Positions 23,854-32,582 of a DNA stretch of 64,000 bases are shown here, in pieces (the first letter of the stretch is position 1; each line of letters starts with the position of its first letter). Both the position numbers and the translations under genes were made by a program. Below the pieces are notes generated by a model. It was not told where the DNA came from, did no database searches, and saw nothing but the letters and a program-made list of their open reading frames with translations. Origin of the DNA: 2-02-FULL-55-14 sp964473365 (lineage in GTDB: Bacteria; Bacteroidota; Ignavibacteria; UBA10030); the NCBI GenBank assembly GCA_964473365.1, contig CAYYOV010000013.1:21309-85308 (forward strand), given 5' to 3'.

Positions 23854-24315
23854 GTGCCGAACACCTTGGCTGTGCGGATCACCCGGATCGACGAAAGCCT
23901 TGCAGACCTGCCATTGCCGGCGTATGCCACTCCCGGCTCGGCCGGAATGGACGTGTGTGCAGCCGTGGACGGCGAACTCACGATCGCACCCGGACAGACA
24001 GTGCTGGTCCCCACAGGTTTTCGCATCGAACTGCCGGCGGGTCATGAGGCGCAGGTGCGACCGCGCAGTGGGCTCGCGGCGAAGCACGGCGTGGGCATAC
24101 TCAACAGCCCCGGCACGATCGATTCGGACTATCGCGGAGAGGTAAAAGTGATCCTGACGAATTTCGGTCCCGCTCCGTTCACTGTCCGTCGAGGCGATCG
24201 GATCGCGCAAATGGTCGTGGCGCGGTACGAGCGCGTCCAGTGGCATGAGGTTGCGACGTTGGAAGACACGGCGCGGGGCGAAGGCGGATTCGGACACACC
24301 GGTGTCAAAGGATGA
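23854..24315 (+). CDS. dut: dUTP diphosphatase
   Basis: 153 residues from the GTG at 23854, the normal dUTPase length. The frame stays open to 23647, but that part has no homology and lies upstream of the -10 element. All five motifs are present: AGMDV (30-34), RPRSGLA (69-75), GTIDSDYRG (87-95), RRGDRIAQMV (112-121) and the P-loop-like RGEGGFGHTG (141-150) that closes over the substrate. It hydrolyses dUTP to dUMP and pyrophosphate in the cytoplasm, keeping uracil out of DNA. The stop overlaps the next gene by 4 bases. Confidence 0.93.
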   Translation: MPNTLAVRITRIDESLADLPLPAYATPGSAGMDVCAAVDGELTIAPGQTVLVPTGFRIELPAGHEAQVRPRSGLAAKHGVGILNSPGTIDSDYRGEVKVILTNFGPAPFTVRRGDRIAQMVVARYERVQWHEVATLEDTARGEGGFGHTGVKG

Positions 24316-25622
24316 CTCCCATGGCACGCCGACGGACACGCACGGTACCACGTCCTTCACCAGAGAGGGATGAAGATCTTCGGTGGGACTCGATCTTCTC
24401 GAGCCTTGGCCGCATCGAGATCGTTTTGCTTGTCGGGGGTGTGCTGCTCCTCCTGATGCTGTTGTACACGATCCAGGACATCCTCTCGCCGTTTTTGGTG
24501 GTCGGCGCGATGTTGTTCATGCTCTACCCGCTCCGGCAATACGACCTCGCCCGGAATCTCATGTGGTTGGGGGCGATACTGTTCGGCCTCTGGTTCCTGG
24601 ACCACATCGCACCCATCCTGGCGCCGTTCATCGTTTCGCTCGTCTTCGCCTACATTCTGTCGCCGGTCGTCGACCTGTTCGAAGGGTGGAAGGTACCGCG
24701 GTGGGTGTCGTCACTCGTCCTTCTCGTACTGTTCGTGGCAGGCATCGCCCTGGCCCTGTTCTTCGTCCTTCCGATCGCTGTGACGCAGTTGGAAGGGGTG
24801 CTTGACGGTATTTCGACGCTCATCGGACAATGGCGCACGACCCTGTGGAGCAGCAACGTGATGAAGGTGCTGGAGCGATATGGCATTCCAGCAGAGGAGC
24901 TTCGCCAGGTCTTTTCGAGCCAGCTGACGCCCCGCTTCGAAGACATCTTGAAGACGGTCTTCCGCGCTTCATCGAAGCTCGTGTCAAGCATGTCCGATGT
25001 GATCACGCAGATCTTCTACCTCATCCTCGTCCCGTTCCTCACATTCTACATCCTGACCGACTTCCCGAAGATCGCTCATCGATTCCGGATGCTCTTTCCG
25101 CGTTCGATGCGCGATATGGTCTCGCACCAAATGGAGCAGGCCGACGAGCTGATCGGCCATTATCTTCGTGGCGCCCTGACCGTTGCGATCTTGCAAGGGT
25201 TCCTCGTGGCGGTCCTCTTCTCCCTGGCCGGGATCAAGTATGCGTTGCTGCTCGGTCTGCTCGCCGGTGCGCTCGACCTGGTGCCGTATTTCGGCCTCCT
25301 GATCACGATGGCCGTCTCTGTCATCGTCGCGTTCTTTAGCGATCCGCCTGTCGTCGGCAAAGTGGTGTTCGCGCTCCTGTCCGTCGGGGCGCTGCATCTC
25401 GCCGAGGTGACGTTCCTTTCTCCGCGGATCGTCGGCCACAAGGTCGGCCTGCATCCGTTGCTGATCATCCTCTCCTTGCTCGTCTTCATGCACTTCCTTG
25501 GGTTCGTCGGCCTGCTTGTGGCCATCCCTGCAACGGCCCTCGGCGTTCAGTTCGTGCGTGAGTGGGAACGCTCGCGACGGCAGGCTGTGGTCGAAGACAG
25601 CTCGATCGACAGCGCCGCATGA
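24312..25622 (+). CDS. AI-2E/PerM family membrane transporter
   Basis: 436 residues. An acidic-basic cytoplasmic start of about 38 residues is followed by about eight membrane helices: pairs at about 40-90 and 95-120, one at 130-155, then four after the amphipathic middle region (about 245-400). The C-terminal pattern LLGLLAGALDLVPYFGLL and SPRIVGHKVGLHPLLIIL is diagnostic for the UPF0118/AI-2E exporter family. Members export autoinducer-2 or act as sodium/proton antiporters; the substrate here is unknown. Coupled by 4-base overlaps to dut and the methyltransferase gene. Confidence 0.88.
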   Translation: MTPMARRRTRTVPRPSPERDEDLRWDSIFSSLGRIEIVLLVGGVLLLLMLLYTIQDILSPFLVVGAMLFMLYPLRQYDLARNLMWLGAILFGLWFLDHIAPILAPFIVSLVFAYILSPVVDLFEGWKVPRWVSSLVLLVLFVAGIALALFFVLPIAVTQLEGVLDGISTLIGQWRTTLWSSNVMKVLERYGIPAEELRQVFSSQLTPRFEDILKTVFRASSKLVSSMSDVITQIFYLILVPFLTFYILTDFPKIAHRFRMLFPRSMRDMVSHQMEQADELIGHYLRGALTVAILQGFLVAVLFSLAGIKYALLLGLLAGALDLVPYFGLLITMAVSVIVAFFSDPPVVGKVVFALLSVGALHLAEVTFLSPRIVGHKVGLHPLLIILSLLVFMHFLGFVGLLVAIPATALGVQFVREWERSRRQAVVEDSSIDSAA

Positions 25623-26308
25623 CCGGGACCCTCTTTCTCGTCGCCACGCCGATCGGCAACCTCGAAGACATGACGCTGCGGGCCTCGCGAGTGCTCCGTG
25701 AGGCCGACCTGATCGTGTTCGAGGAGCGCAAGGAGGGATCGCGGCTTCTGCGTGAGCTTGGCATTCAGAAGCCGGTGGAAAGCCTGAACGAACACAATGA
25801 GGCTGCGGCCACAGAGATCATTCTGGAGTATCTGCGCGGAGGCAAGAACGTGGCGGTCACGTCCGACGCCGGAACACCAGTATTCTCCGACCCCGGTCAG
25901 ATGCTTGTCGAGCGCGCGGCTGCCGAAGGGATCCGCATTGTCCCCATCCCCGGAGCGTCATCGCTGATGCCAGCCCTGACTGTTTCCGGATTCGTCATCG
26001 ACCAGTTCCTGTTCTACGGGTTTCTGTCTCCGAAGCGGGAACGCCGGATCACGGAGTTGCAGCAGCTGAAGCGGGAACAGCGGACCACGGTCCTTCTCGA
26101 AGCCCCGTATCGGCTTGTCCAACTGATGCGGGACATGGCGGAGGTGTTCGGGACCACACGGCGCGTCTGCGTGGCGTTCGACCTGACGATGCCGGATGAA
26201 GAGGTGTTTCGCGGGACCGCGCCGGCACTCTACCAGCGCTTTGCCAAGGAAGGGAAGAAGGGGGAATTCGTCGTGGTGATCGAGGGGACCCGACGGCAGG
26301 GAATCTGA
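25619..26308 (+). CDS. RsmI-like SAM-dependent methyltransferase (divergent, short)
   Basis: 229 residues from the ATG at 25619 (ATGA overlap with the previous stop). The N-terminal half is a clear tetrapyrrole-methylase fold with TLFLVATPIGNLEDMTLRA and VTSDAGTPVFSDPG, as in RsmI, which methylates the 2'-OH of 16S C1402. The second half departs from the usual form: the normal E-S-P-H-R is EAPYR and the normal R-E-L-T-K is FDLTM. The chain stops about 50 residues short of typical RsmI, lacking the C-terminal helical domain. It may be a paralogue with a changed target. Confidence 0.8.
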   Translation: MTGTLFLVATPIGNLEDMTLRASRVLREADLIVFEERKEGSRLLRELGIQKPVESLNEHNEAAATEIILEYLRGGKNVAVTSDAGTPVFSDPGQMLVERAAAEGIRIVPIPGASSLMPALTVSGFVIDQFLFYGFLSPKRERRITELQQLKREQRTTVLLEAPYRLVQLMRDMAEVFGTTRRVCVAFDLTMPDEEVFRGTAPALYQRFAKEGKKGEFVVVIEGTRRQGI

Positions 26309-26318
26309 CCGGCCTGCG

Positions 26319-28073
26319 CTAGCGGGTCAGGAGCAGCCGGACAGTCTGGACCTGCCCTTCGAACAGCGCTCTGCAAAAATAGATACCTGACGGCAAGCGG
26401 GATGCGTCGAAGCCATATCGACGTTCTCCCGCTTCTGCGTTTTCATCGGCCACGACGGATACCATGCGGCCGAGCACGTCAGTCACATCTAACCGAACCG
26501 GGCCGGCCTTGTGGAGGTGAACGCTGATCGTGGTCGTCGGGTTGAACGGATTTGGATACGCCGAAACGGAGAAGGCGCCGGTTCGATCGTCGGCGACGGT
26601 CTCGGGAGCCAATGAGATCGAGCTTCCTTCCACCAGATCATGCCGCCGGTCAACGGGCACGCCGGTGAACACCTGGACATACCCGGGTGACCACGTGACC
26701 TCTAGCGTGTCGATCACCGTCGCAGTCCCCAGCCCAACGTGAACGATCGATGTCGATTGTGACGCGTAACTGTTTCCCGCTCTCACCGACCGAACGCGGC
26801 TGATCCCACCCGCTACCACCCGCACGCGGGCACCGATCGCACTCCGGTTCGAAGTCGTTCCGACGAGTCTGAATGCGGCCCAGTGTCCGGATACCGACGT
26901 GTTGCGCAACAAGATGTTCTTTCCGCCTGATGAGACGTCCGTGATCACGAGGTCCCGCCGTCCATCATTATCCAGGTCACCCGAGGCCACACCGCTCGCA
27001 TCGCGACGAAATGCCGTGCCTGCCTGGTGCGTGATGTTTGCAAAGACCCCGCCATTATTCTGATAGAGAAGGGCGAGCGGGTGTTTACCCCCGTAGCCCG
27101 ACCGATTGGCGATGAAGATGTCCTCGTCGCCGTCGTTGTCGAGGTCATCGCAAACCACGCCCCACGCCATGCCATTCGTGTCGCAGCCGGTCGCGCCCGC
27201 TACATCCGTGAACGTTCCGTTGCCGTTGTTCCGAAAAAGACCGGCGCTGTCGATGCGTGTGACATACGCGTCTTCCCAGCCGTCATTGTTGTAGTCAAAC
27301 CACGAGACCCCCATGCTGTTGCCCCGGCCGACCTGCGCGATGTTTGCCGTTCCTGCAACGTTCACGAAGGGGAACGATCCGGTATTTCGATACAGACGGC
27401 TCTGGTCGAGGCCATCGTGGACAAAAAACATGTCCTGCCTGCCGTCGTGGTCGTAGTCCACGAATGTCACCTGCATCGGGATCGTGCCCGCATTTCCGGC
27501 GGTCCCGGCACGGGAAGTGACGTCATCAAAGCGTAGCGAGTCGCCCGAGGTGATGTTGCGGTAGAGGAGGTCTGATCCGGCGGTGGCGATGGCGAGGTCA
27601 ACGCGTCCGTCCTGGTCGATGTCACCGAATGCGGCGGTCGCGACGGCAGCGGTAGAGTCGATGCCGGACCCTGCGGTCACATTCTGAAAGGTGTTGTTGC
27701 CCAGGTTCCGGTAGAGGCGGTTTCGATATCCGATGCCGCCGATGAACAGGTCGGGCCAGCCGTCATTGTCGACGTCAGCAAACAGGCCGACGTTTGCGCT
27801 GGGTGAGACCATCCCGATGCCGGCCGATGTGGTGATGTCGGTGAAGTTCAGATCGCCGTCATTCCTGAGCAGCAGGATCGACGTCCAGCCCACGAACAGG
27901 ATGTCGTCGTCGCCGTCCCGGTCGATGTCGGCCAGGCTGACGCCGTACCACTGCGAACCGGGACGGGCGATCCGGGCGCTCTCGTCCGTGAACTGGATCT
28001 GGGCGGACAGAGGGGCCAGCGATCCCACCAGGAGGATCAGAAACAACAAAGGCGCGTACCACGGATGGCACAC
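26319..28073 (-). CDS. FG-GAP/VCBS repeat and ASPIC/UnbV protein with type IX sorting domain
   Basis: 584 residues if read from the GTG at 28073, which opens straight into a signal peptide (CHPWYAPLLFLILLVGSLAP to LSAQ). An upstream ATG at 28136 is possible but overlaps the preceding gene by 40 bases. The protein has about seven FG-GAP blades with calcium-binding loops of the type DIDRDGDDD and DVDNDGWPD, then an ASPIC/UnbV domain (about 400-480, SNRSAIGARVRVVAGG). The last 80 residues form a type IX secretion sorting domain beginning YPNPFNPTT and ending VRLLLTR. The product should be exported by the T9SS and attached to the cell surface, probably as a beta-propeller adhesin or binding protein. 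Confidence 0.85.
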   Translation of the reverse strand: MCHPWYAPLLFLILLVGSLAPLSAQIQFTDESARIARPGSQWYGVSLADIDRDGDDDILFVGWTSILLLRNDGDLNFTDITTSAGIGMVSPSANVGLFADVDNDGWPDLFIGGIGYRNRLYRNLGNNTFQNVTAGSGIDSTAAVATAAFGDIDQDGRVDLAIATAGSDLLYRNITSGDSLRFDDVTSRAGTAGNAGTIPMQVTFVDYDHDGRQDMFFVHDGLDQSRLYRNTGSFPFVNVAGTANIAQVGRGNSMGVSWFDYNNDGWEDAYVTRIDSAGLFRNNGNGTFTDVAGATGCDTNGMAWGVVCDDLDNDGDEDIFIANRSGYGGKHPLALLYQNNGGVFANITHQAGTAFRRDASGVASGDLDNDGRRDLVITDVSSGGKNILLRNTSVSGHWAAFRLVGTTSNRSAIGARVRVVAGGISRVRSVRAGNSYASQSTSIVHVGLGTATVIDTLEVTWSPGYVQVFTGVPVDRRHDLVEGSSISLAPETVADDRTGAFSVSAYPNPFNPTTTISVHLHKAGPVRLDVTDVLGRMVSVVADENAEAGERRYGFDASRLPSGIYFCRALFEGQVQTVRLLLTR

Positions 28074-28096
28074 GCCTTGTCGAGAGAGCCGTTGCG

Positions 28097-28642
28097 TCAC
28101 GGGATGAGCACGGCCACCGCGATGACCGTCGTCCAAAGTCCCTTTTTATCCCCTTCGGCCGACTGCGTGATGTTGAACGTGCGGATGATCTTGCCGGAGA
28201 GTTTGAAGTCCTTCTCACGTTCGTCCCAGGCCGTGTTGGGATCGAAGGGAATCCCGAGCGTGGTGGCCAGCATCGTCGCGGCGAGGTCTTCAGAGTAGTC
28301 ACCGGCGCGCTCGTCCGTCTCGCCGAACGGGTGATGCTCGGACAGATAGCCGTATTGCGTCTCGTCTGCAGGTTGGGCCACGCCGATAGACGCCGCCACG
28401 AGCCGATTTGGTTCATTCGTGGCATTCCGGGCCATGACGCAGAACGTCACGGCACCCGGCTGGAGGACTTTCAGACCCTCGTCCTTCGGGATCCGCTTGC
28501 ATCCGGGAGGATAGATGCTAGAGACGGTCACGATATTGCACTTCTCGATCCCCGCATCCCGGAGTGCCAGTTCGAATGACTGGAGGTAATCTTTGTGGCG
28601 TCCGACGCCCTTGGTGAAGAACATCTTGGTAGGTACGAACAC
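28097..28642 (-). CDS. pdaD: Pyruvoyl-dependent arginine decarboxylase
   Basis: 181 residues, near the 160-190 of this family. The self-cleavage site VTVSSIYPP is present: the proenzyme splits between Ser41 and Ser42 to leave a pyruvoyl group on the larger chain. PPGCKRI and the Glu in the EAR/NEP-type strands fit the family. It converts arginine to agmatine, the first step of a polyamine route, in the cytoplasm. No agmatinase or agmatine deiminase gene is in the window. It lies 25 bases after tyrS on the same strand. Confidence 0.9.
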   Translation of the reverse strand: MFVPTKMFFTKGVGRHKDYLQSFELALRDAGIEKCNIVTVSSIYPPGCKRIPKDEGLKVLQPGAVTFCVMARNATNEPNRLVAASIGVAQPADETQYGYLSEHHPFGETDERAGDYSEDLAATMLATTLGIPFDPNTAWDEREKDFKLSGKIIRTFNITQSAEGDKKGLWTTVIAVAVLIP

Positions 28643-28667
28643 GGCAGTGACTCCGAAGAAAATGTGA

Positions 28668-29891
28668 TCAGGATCGTGGGGAGAGGACGACTTTCATGAA
28701 CCGACGCTTGCCGACCTTGATGATGAATTCAGACTTTGACGGAACAGCGGCGTGAATGTCTGATACTTTTTCGCCGTCGATGGTCACGCCGCCCTGTTCG
28801 ATCAGCCGTCGGGCCTCACTGTTCGACGCAGCCAGTTTCACCTGGCTCAAGAGGGCCAGAACCGTGGAGGGAGTCTCATCGGCGCTGAGCGTCGTCTCCT
28901 CGACGTCGTCCGGAAGGCTCTTTTGAATGAAGATCCGGTCGAATTCTTCCTCGGCCGCCTGAGCGTCGTCGGGTGAGTGGTAGAGCTCGACAAGGGTCCT
29001 CGCCAGTCGGCGTTTCAGGTCACGGGGATTGGTCCCTGCGGCGAGTGATTTGCGAATAGCGACGAGGTCGGCGTTCGAGACATCCGTCGTGAGCTCGAAC
29101 CACGGGACGATCTGAGCGTCCGGGATCCGAAGCGTCTTGCCGTAGATGTCCTTGGGCGAGTCGTTGACGGCGATGTAGTTATCCAGCGACTTGCTCATCT
29201 TCTCGACGCCGTCCGTGCCGGTCAGGATGGGCATCGTGATGGCCACCTGCGGCTCGAGGCCGTATTCCCGCTGGAGGTCGCGGCCGACAAGAAGGTTGAA
29301 CTTCTGGTCGGTCCCCCCGAGTTCAACGTCGGCCTTGATGGCCACAGAGTCCATCGCTTGTGCAAGGGGATAGAGGAACTCGTGCACGCTGATGGGCTCT
29401 CCGGCCTTGTAGCGGATCGTGAAGTCGTCGCGTTCGAGCATCCGGGCGACCGTATATTTGCTGGCCAATCGGATGACGTCGGCAAAAGCCATCTTGCCGA
29501 GCCACTCGGAGTTGTAGAACATCGAGATGTTCTTGGCTGACAGGACCCGCGTTGCCTGTTCGAAGTAGGTCTGGCCGTTCCGGCGCGTCTCCTCGATGGA
29601 GAGCGACGGTCTGGTCTTGCTCTTGCCGGAGGGGTCACCGATCATGCCGGTGAAATCACCGATGATCAGGATCGCCTGATGGCCGAGGTCCTGGAACTGG
29701 CGGAGCTTGCGAAGAACGACCGAGTGGCCCAGGTGCAGATCCGGGCGGCTCGGGTCACAGCCAAGCTTGATGTTGAGCGGGGTGTTCGATGCGATGGAGC
29801 GTTCGATCTTGCGAACGAGGTCTTCTTCGGGGATCAGCTCCGAAGTGCCTCGCCGGATCACGTCCATCTGGACGTTCAGGGGGGGAAACAA
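28668..29891 (-). CDS. tyrS: Tyrosine--tRNA ligase
   Basis: 407 residues if started at the TTG at 29891. That start gives MFPPLNVQMDVIRRGT, the family's usual N-terminus, and leaves 4 bases after the smpB stop. The first in-frame ATG, at 29867, would cut into conserved sequence, and the frame open to 30005 runs antisense-like through smpB. Class I signatures are HLGH (53-56) and KMSKS (about 240). GDFTGMIGDPSGKSKTR marks the TyrS2 type. An S4 RNA-binding domain closes the protein (SNSEARRLIEQGGVTID). It charges tRNA-Tyr. Confidence 0.92.
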   Translation of the reverse strand: MFPPLNVQMDVIRRGTSELIPEEDLVRKIERSIASNTPLNIKLGCDPSRPDLHLGHSVVLRKLRQFQDLGHQAILIIGDFTGMIGDPSGKSKTRPSLSIEETRRNGQTYFEQATRVLSAKNISMFYNSEWLGKMAFADVIRLASKYTVARMLERDDFTIRYKAGEPISVHEFLYPLAQAMDSVAIKADVELGGTDQKFNLLVGRDLQREYGLEPQVAITMPILTGTDGVEKMSKSLDNYIAVNDSPKDIYGKTLRIPDAQIVPWFELTTDVSNADLVAIRKSLAAGTNPRDLKRRLARTLVELYHSPDDAQAAEEEFDRIFIQKSLPDDVEETTLSADETPSTVLALLSQVKLAASNSEARRLIEQGGVTIDGEKVSDIHAAVPSKSEFIIKVGKRRFMKVVLSPRS

Positions 29892-29895
29892 TTTC

Positions 29896-30360
29896 TTACG
29901 TCGCGCTCCTCTTGGTTCGCTGTCGCAAGTCGCGTTCCGCGTCGCGGCGCTTGATGCTCTCGCGCTTGTCGTACAGCCGTTTGCCTCGGGCGATCGCCAG
30001 TTCAACCTTGGCGTATGGGCCCTTGAAATAGATGGCGAGGGGGATCAACGCCAGGCCGCGTTCAGCGACCCGCCCTTGCAACTTGTAGATCTGTCGGGCA
30101 TGCAAGAGAACCTTGCGGGTCCGGTCGGGCACGTGGTTTCGGTAGCTCCCGTGCTCGTACGGGTTGATATGCATGCCGAGGAGCCAGACTTCGCCCCCTT
30201 TGAGCAGGGCATAGGCATCCAGGAGGTTCGCCTTGCCGGCTCGGAGGGATTTGACCTCCGTTCCGGTCAGCACCAGGCCGCCTTCCAGTGTCTCCAGGAT
30301 CTCGTACTCGTGCCGCGCTTTGCGGTTGGAGACGATGACGCGGTGCTCGTGTTCTGCCAT
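29896..30360 (-). CDS. smpB: SsrA-binding protein SmpB
   Basis: 154 residues, the normal length. It starts EHRVIVSNRKARHEYEILET and contains GLVLTGTEVKSLRAGKANL. The C-terminal tail is basic (RGKRLYDKRESIKRRDAERD), the part that enters the decoding centre with tmRNA. It rescues stalled ribosomes; no tmRNA gene is in the window. First gene of a minus-strand run smpB-tyrS-pdaD, with a promoter at 30382-30410. Confidence 0.95.
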   Translation of the reverse strand: MAEHEHRVIVSNRKARHEYEILETLEGGLVLTGTEVKSLRAGKANLLDAYALLKGGEVWLLGMHINPYEHGSYRNHVPDRTRKVLLHARQIYKLQGRVAERGLALIPLAIYFKGPYAKVELAIARGKRLYDKRESIKRRDAERDLRQRTKRSAT

Positions 30361-30381
30361 GCCTCAATAAAAGTCGGCCAC

Positions 30382-30410
30382 AACGTACGCCAAAAGTGAA
30401 TCACAATCAA
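30382..30410 (-). promoter_or_regulatory. Promoter of the smpB operon
   Basis: On the minus strand TTGATT (30405-30410) and TACGTT (30382-30387) have a 17-base spacer, with the -10 22 bases before the smpB ATG. Confidence 0.45.
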
Positions 30411-30435
30411 CCGACTGCGTGGATCGCGGGTTCGG

Positions 30436-30464
30436 TTGTTTTTCGGAGCATCCTTGGCTATATT
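30436..30464 (+). promoter_or_regulatory. Promoter of lpdA
   Basis: TTGTTT (30436-30441) and TATATT (30459-30464) have a 17-base spacer. The leader to the ATG at 30533 would be about 60 bases. It stands back to back with the smpB promoter. Confidence 0.6.
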
Positions 30465-30532
30465 TCTCATCTTAGCGAGCGTCCGCCCGTCCTCGCCTGT
30501 GACGGGTTGGAGTCATCACCGAAAGGAATGAT

Positions 30533-31702
30533 ATGGCAGAACGACAATTCGACGTGACGGTCATCGGCGCGGGCCCCGGCGGCTACGTAGCCGCTATCCG
30601 GGCAGCCCAGAGCGGCAAGAAGGTCGGCCTGATCGAGCGAGACAAGCTCGGCGGCGTCTGCCTGAACTGGGGCTGCATCCCGTCGAAAGCGCTGCTGAAG
30701 AGCGCAGAAATGTACCAGCAGTTCAAGAAGGCCGAAGAATTCGGCTTTTCGTACAAAGACCTGACCTTCGACTTCTCGAAGATCATACAGCGGAGCCGCG
30801 GTGTGGCCGACCGGATCTCGAAGGGGGTCGAGTACCTGATGAAGAAGAACAAGATCGAGGTGGTGTACGGCGAGGCCAAGTTTAAGGATCGCTCGACGAT
30901 CGAGGTCTCGAAGGACGGCAAGGTCGTCGACGTCGTGAAGTCCAAGCATGTCATCCTGGCGACGGGCGCTCGGCCACGGTCCATCCCCGGAGTGACGATC
31001 GACCGGAAAAAGGTCATCACGAGCACGGAGGCCATGACGCTTCCGGCACAGCCGAAGTCGATGGTCGTTATCGGTGGAGGGGCGATCGGAGTCGAATTCG
31101 CCTATTTCTACAACGCCCTCGGGACAAAGGTCACCATTGTTGAAATGATGCCGACCATCCTGCCCCTCGAGGACAAGGAGATCACCAAGGTCGTCGAGTC
31201 CAGCTTNNNNNNNNNNNNNNNNNNNNNNNNNNNNNNNNNNNNNNNNNNNNNNNNNNNNNNNNNNNNNNNNNNNNNNNNNNNNNNNNNNNNNNNNNNNNNN
31301 NNNNNNGGCAAGGCGAAGCATGGCATCGACCGGTCGAACGTCCCTGCGTGTACGTATTGCCAGCCCCAGGTGGCCAGCGTCGGCCTGACGGAAGACGCTG
31401 CCATCGCCAAGGGCTACAAGGTGAAAGTCGGCCGGTTCCCGTTCCGTCCCTTGGGGAAGGCCATGGCCATCGGCGAAACGGAAGGGATGGTCAAGCTGGT
31501 GTTCGACGAAAAGTATGGCGAGTTGCTCGGCGCACACATCGTCGGGGCTGAAGCGACCGAGATGATCGCAGAATTGGGAATGGCGAAAGCTCTCGAAACC
31601 ACGTGGGAGGAATTGGCGCACACCATGCATGCTCACCCGACGCTGTCGGAAGCGATCATGGAGGCAGCCGGTGATTCCCACGGCGTGGCGATCCACATCT
31701 AG
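30533..31702 (+). CDS. lpdA: Dihydrolipoyl dehydrogenase (E3), interrupted by a sequence gap
   Basis: The N-terminal part has the FAD-binding GAGPGGYVAA, the redox disulfide CLNWGC (Cys43, Cys48) and the NAD-binding GGGAIGVEFA. After the 100-N run comes the dimer interface with TEGMVKLVFDEKYGELLGAH and the catalytic HAHPTLSE. E3 reoxidises dihydrolipoamide on E2 and GcvH proteins, giving NADH. About 225 residues precede the gap and 131 follow; the family is about 460-470 long, so roughly 100 residues are missing and the 100 N is a placeholder. The E1, E2 and lipoylation genes follow on the same strand. Confidence 0.93.
   Translation: MAERQFDVTVIGAGPGGYVAAIRAAQSGKKVGLIERDKLGGVCLNWGCIPSKALLKSAEMYQQFKKAEEFGFSYKDLTFDFSKIIQRSRGVADRISKGVEYLMKKNKIEVVYGEAKFKDRSTIEVSKDGKVVDVVKSKHVILATGARPRSIPGVTIDRKKVITSTEAMTLPAQPKSMVVIGGGAIGVEFAYFYNALGTKVTIVEMMPTILPLEDKEITKVVESSXXXXXXXXXXXXXXXXXXXXXXXXXXXXXXXXXXGKAKHGIDRSNVPACTYCQPQVASVGLTEDAAIAKGYKVKVGRFPFRPLGKAMAIGETEGMVKLVFDEKYGELLGAHIVGAEATEMIAELGMAKALETTWEELAHTMHAHPTLSEAIMEAAGDSHGVAIHI
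31207..31306. other. Scaffold gap (100 N) inside lpdA, real missing sequence
   Basis: The flanks are not duplicates of each other. The missing part of E3, about 100 residues by family length, means roughly 300 bases are absent. Confidence 0.8.
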
Positions 31703-31799
31703 CCGGAGGCCCATGATGTATCGCGAAGCGATATCAACTTTCTCCGGGGTTGGTGCATTGGACGGCAATGATCCCGAGACAGAAGAAAAGTGAACCTGG

Positions 31800-32519
31800 A
31801 TGGGGATTCCTCAATCGCGGATGACGCCAGGGCGGGTGACGGTCGTCGACCTCGGCCGTACGCGGTACGCCGAGGCGTGGGACCTGCAACGCCAGTGTTG
31901 GGAGCGGCGGGTTCGCGGCGACGTCGGAGACCTGCTCCTTCTCACGGAACATGAGCCGGTTTACACGATCGGTAAGGGAGGCGATGCCAATCATGTCCTC
32001 GCCGATGAAGCGGAGCTATCGAGGACCGGTGCAGAGATGTTTCGCATCGACCGCGGCGGCGACGTGACGTACCACGGACCGGGCCAGATCGTCGGATATC
32101 CGATCATCGACCTCCATGGACGGCAGGACCTGCACCGCTATTTGCGAGACCTGGAAGAAGTGATCATCCGTTCGCTCCGGACGTTCGGGATCGAGGGCAG
32201 TCGGGATGAAGGATTGACGGGCGTCTGGGTGGGGAGCGACAAGATCGCGGCGTTGGGCGTAAAGGTCAGTCGATGGGTGACGATGCACGGCTTCGCGCTG
32301 AATGTCTCCACGGACCTGCGTCGATTCGATCGAATTATCCCTTGCGGAATATTCCACAAGGGAGTCACCTCGATGGAGAACGTGCTTGGCCGACGCGTCG
32401 ACGCGAGCGACGTGCAGCAGGCCTTGACGCATGCCTTCGCTGAGGTGTTTGCGTTACAGCTCCGAAGCGGACGGATCGACGACCTGAAACCGGGACCAGC
32501 GATCACTCCTGCAGCGTAA
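31800..32519 (+). CDS. lipB: Octanoyl-[acyl carrier protein]:protein octanoyltransferase
   Basis: 239 residues. LipB signatures are RGGDVTYHGPGQIVGYPI (about 81-98), the lysine motif KIAALGVKVSRWVTMHGFALN and the catalytic Cys in IIPCGIFHKGV. It moves octanoyl groups from ACP to lipoyl domains, here most likely those of the E2 at 34526 and GcvH at 51664; LipA (35991) then adds sulfur. ATG codons at 31800 and 31821 are both possible starts, neither with a strong ribosome-binding site. Confidence 0.93.
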   Translation: MGIPQSRMTPGRVTVVDLGRTRYAEAWDLQRQCWERRVRGDVGDLLLLTEHEPVYTIGKGGDANHVLADEAELSRTGAEMFRIDRGGDVTYHGPGQIVGYPIIDLHGRQDLHRYLRDLEEVIIRSLRTFGIEGSRDEGLTGVWVGSDKIAALGVKVSRWVTMHGFALNVSTDLRRFDRIIPCGIFHKGVTSMENVLGRRVDASDVQQALTHAFAEVFALQLRSGRIDDLKPGPAITPAA

Positions 32520-32582
32520 GCAAGAACGACGAGATGGATTGACTGTGGGTATCGTATTCACAACAAAAGGCGACTGCATCTG

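Noticed and set aside
30467..31768. Open frame of 433 codons on the minus strand over lpdA
   Set aside because: It is antisense to a clear dihydrolipoyl dehydrogenase with intact motifs; GC-rich third positions keep the reverse frame open. No start signal or recognisable domain.
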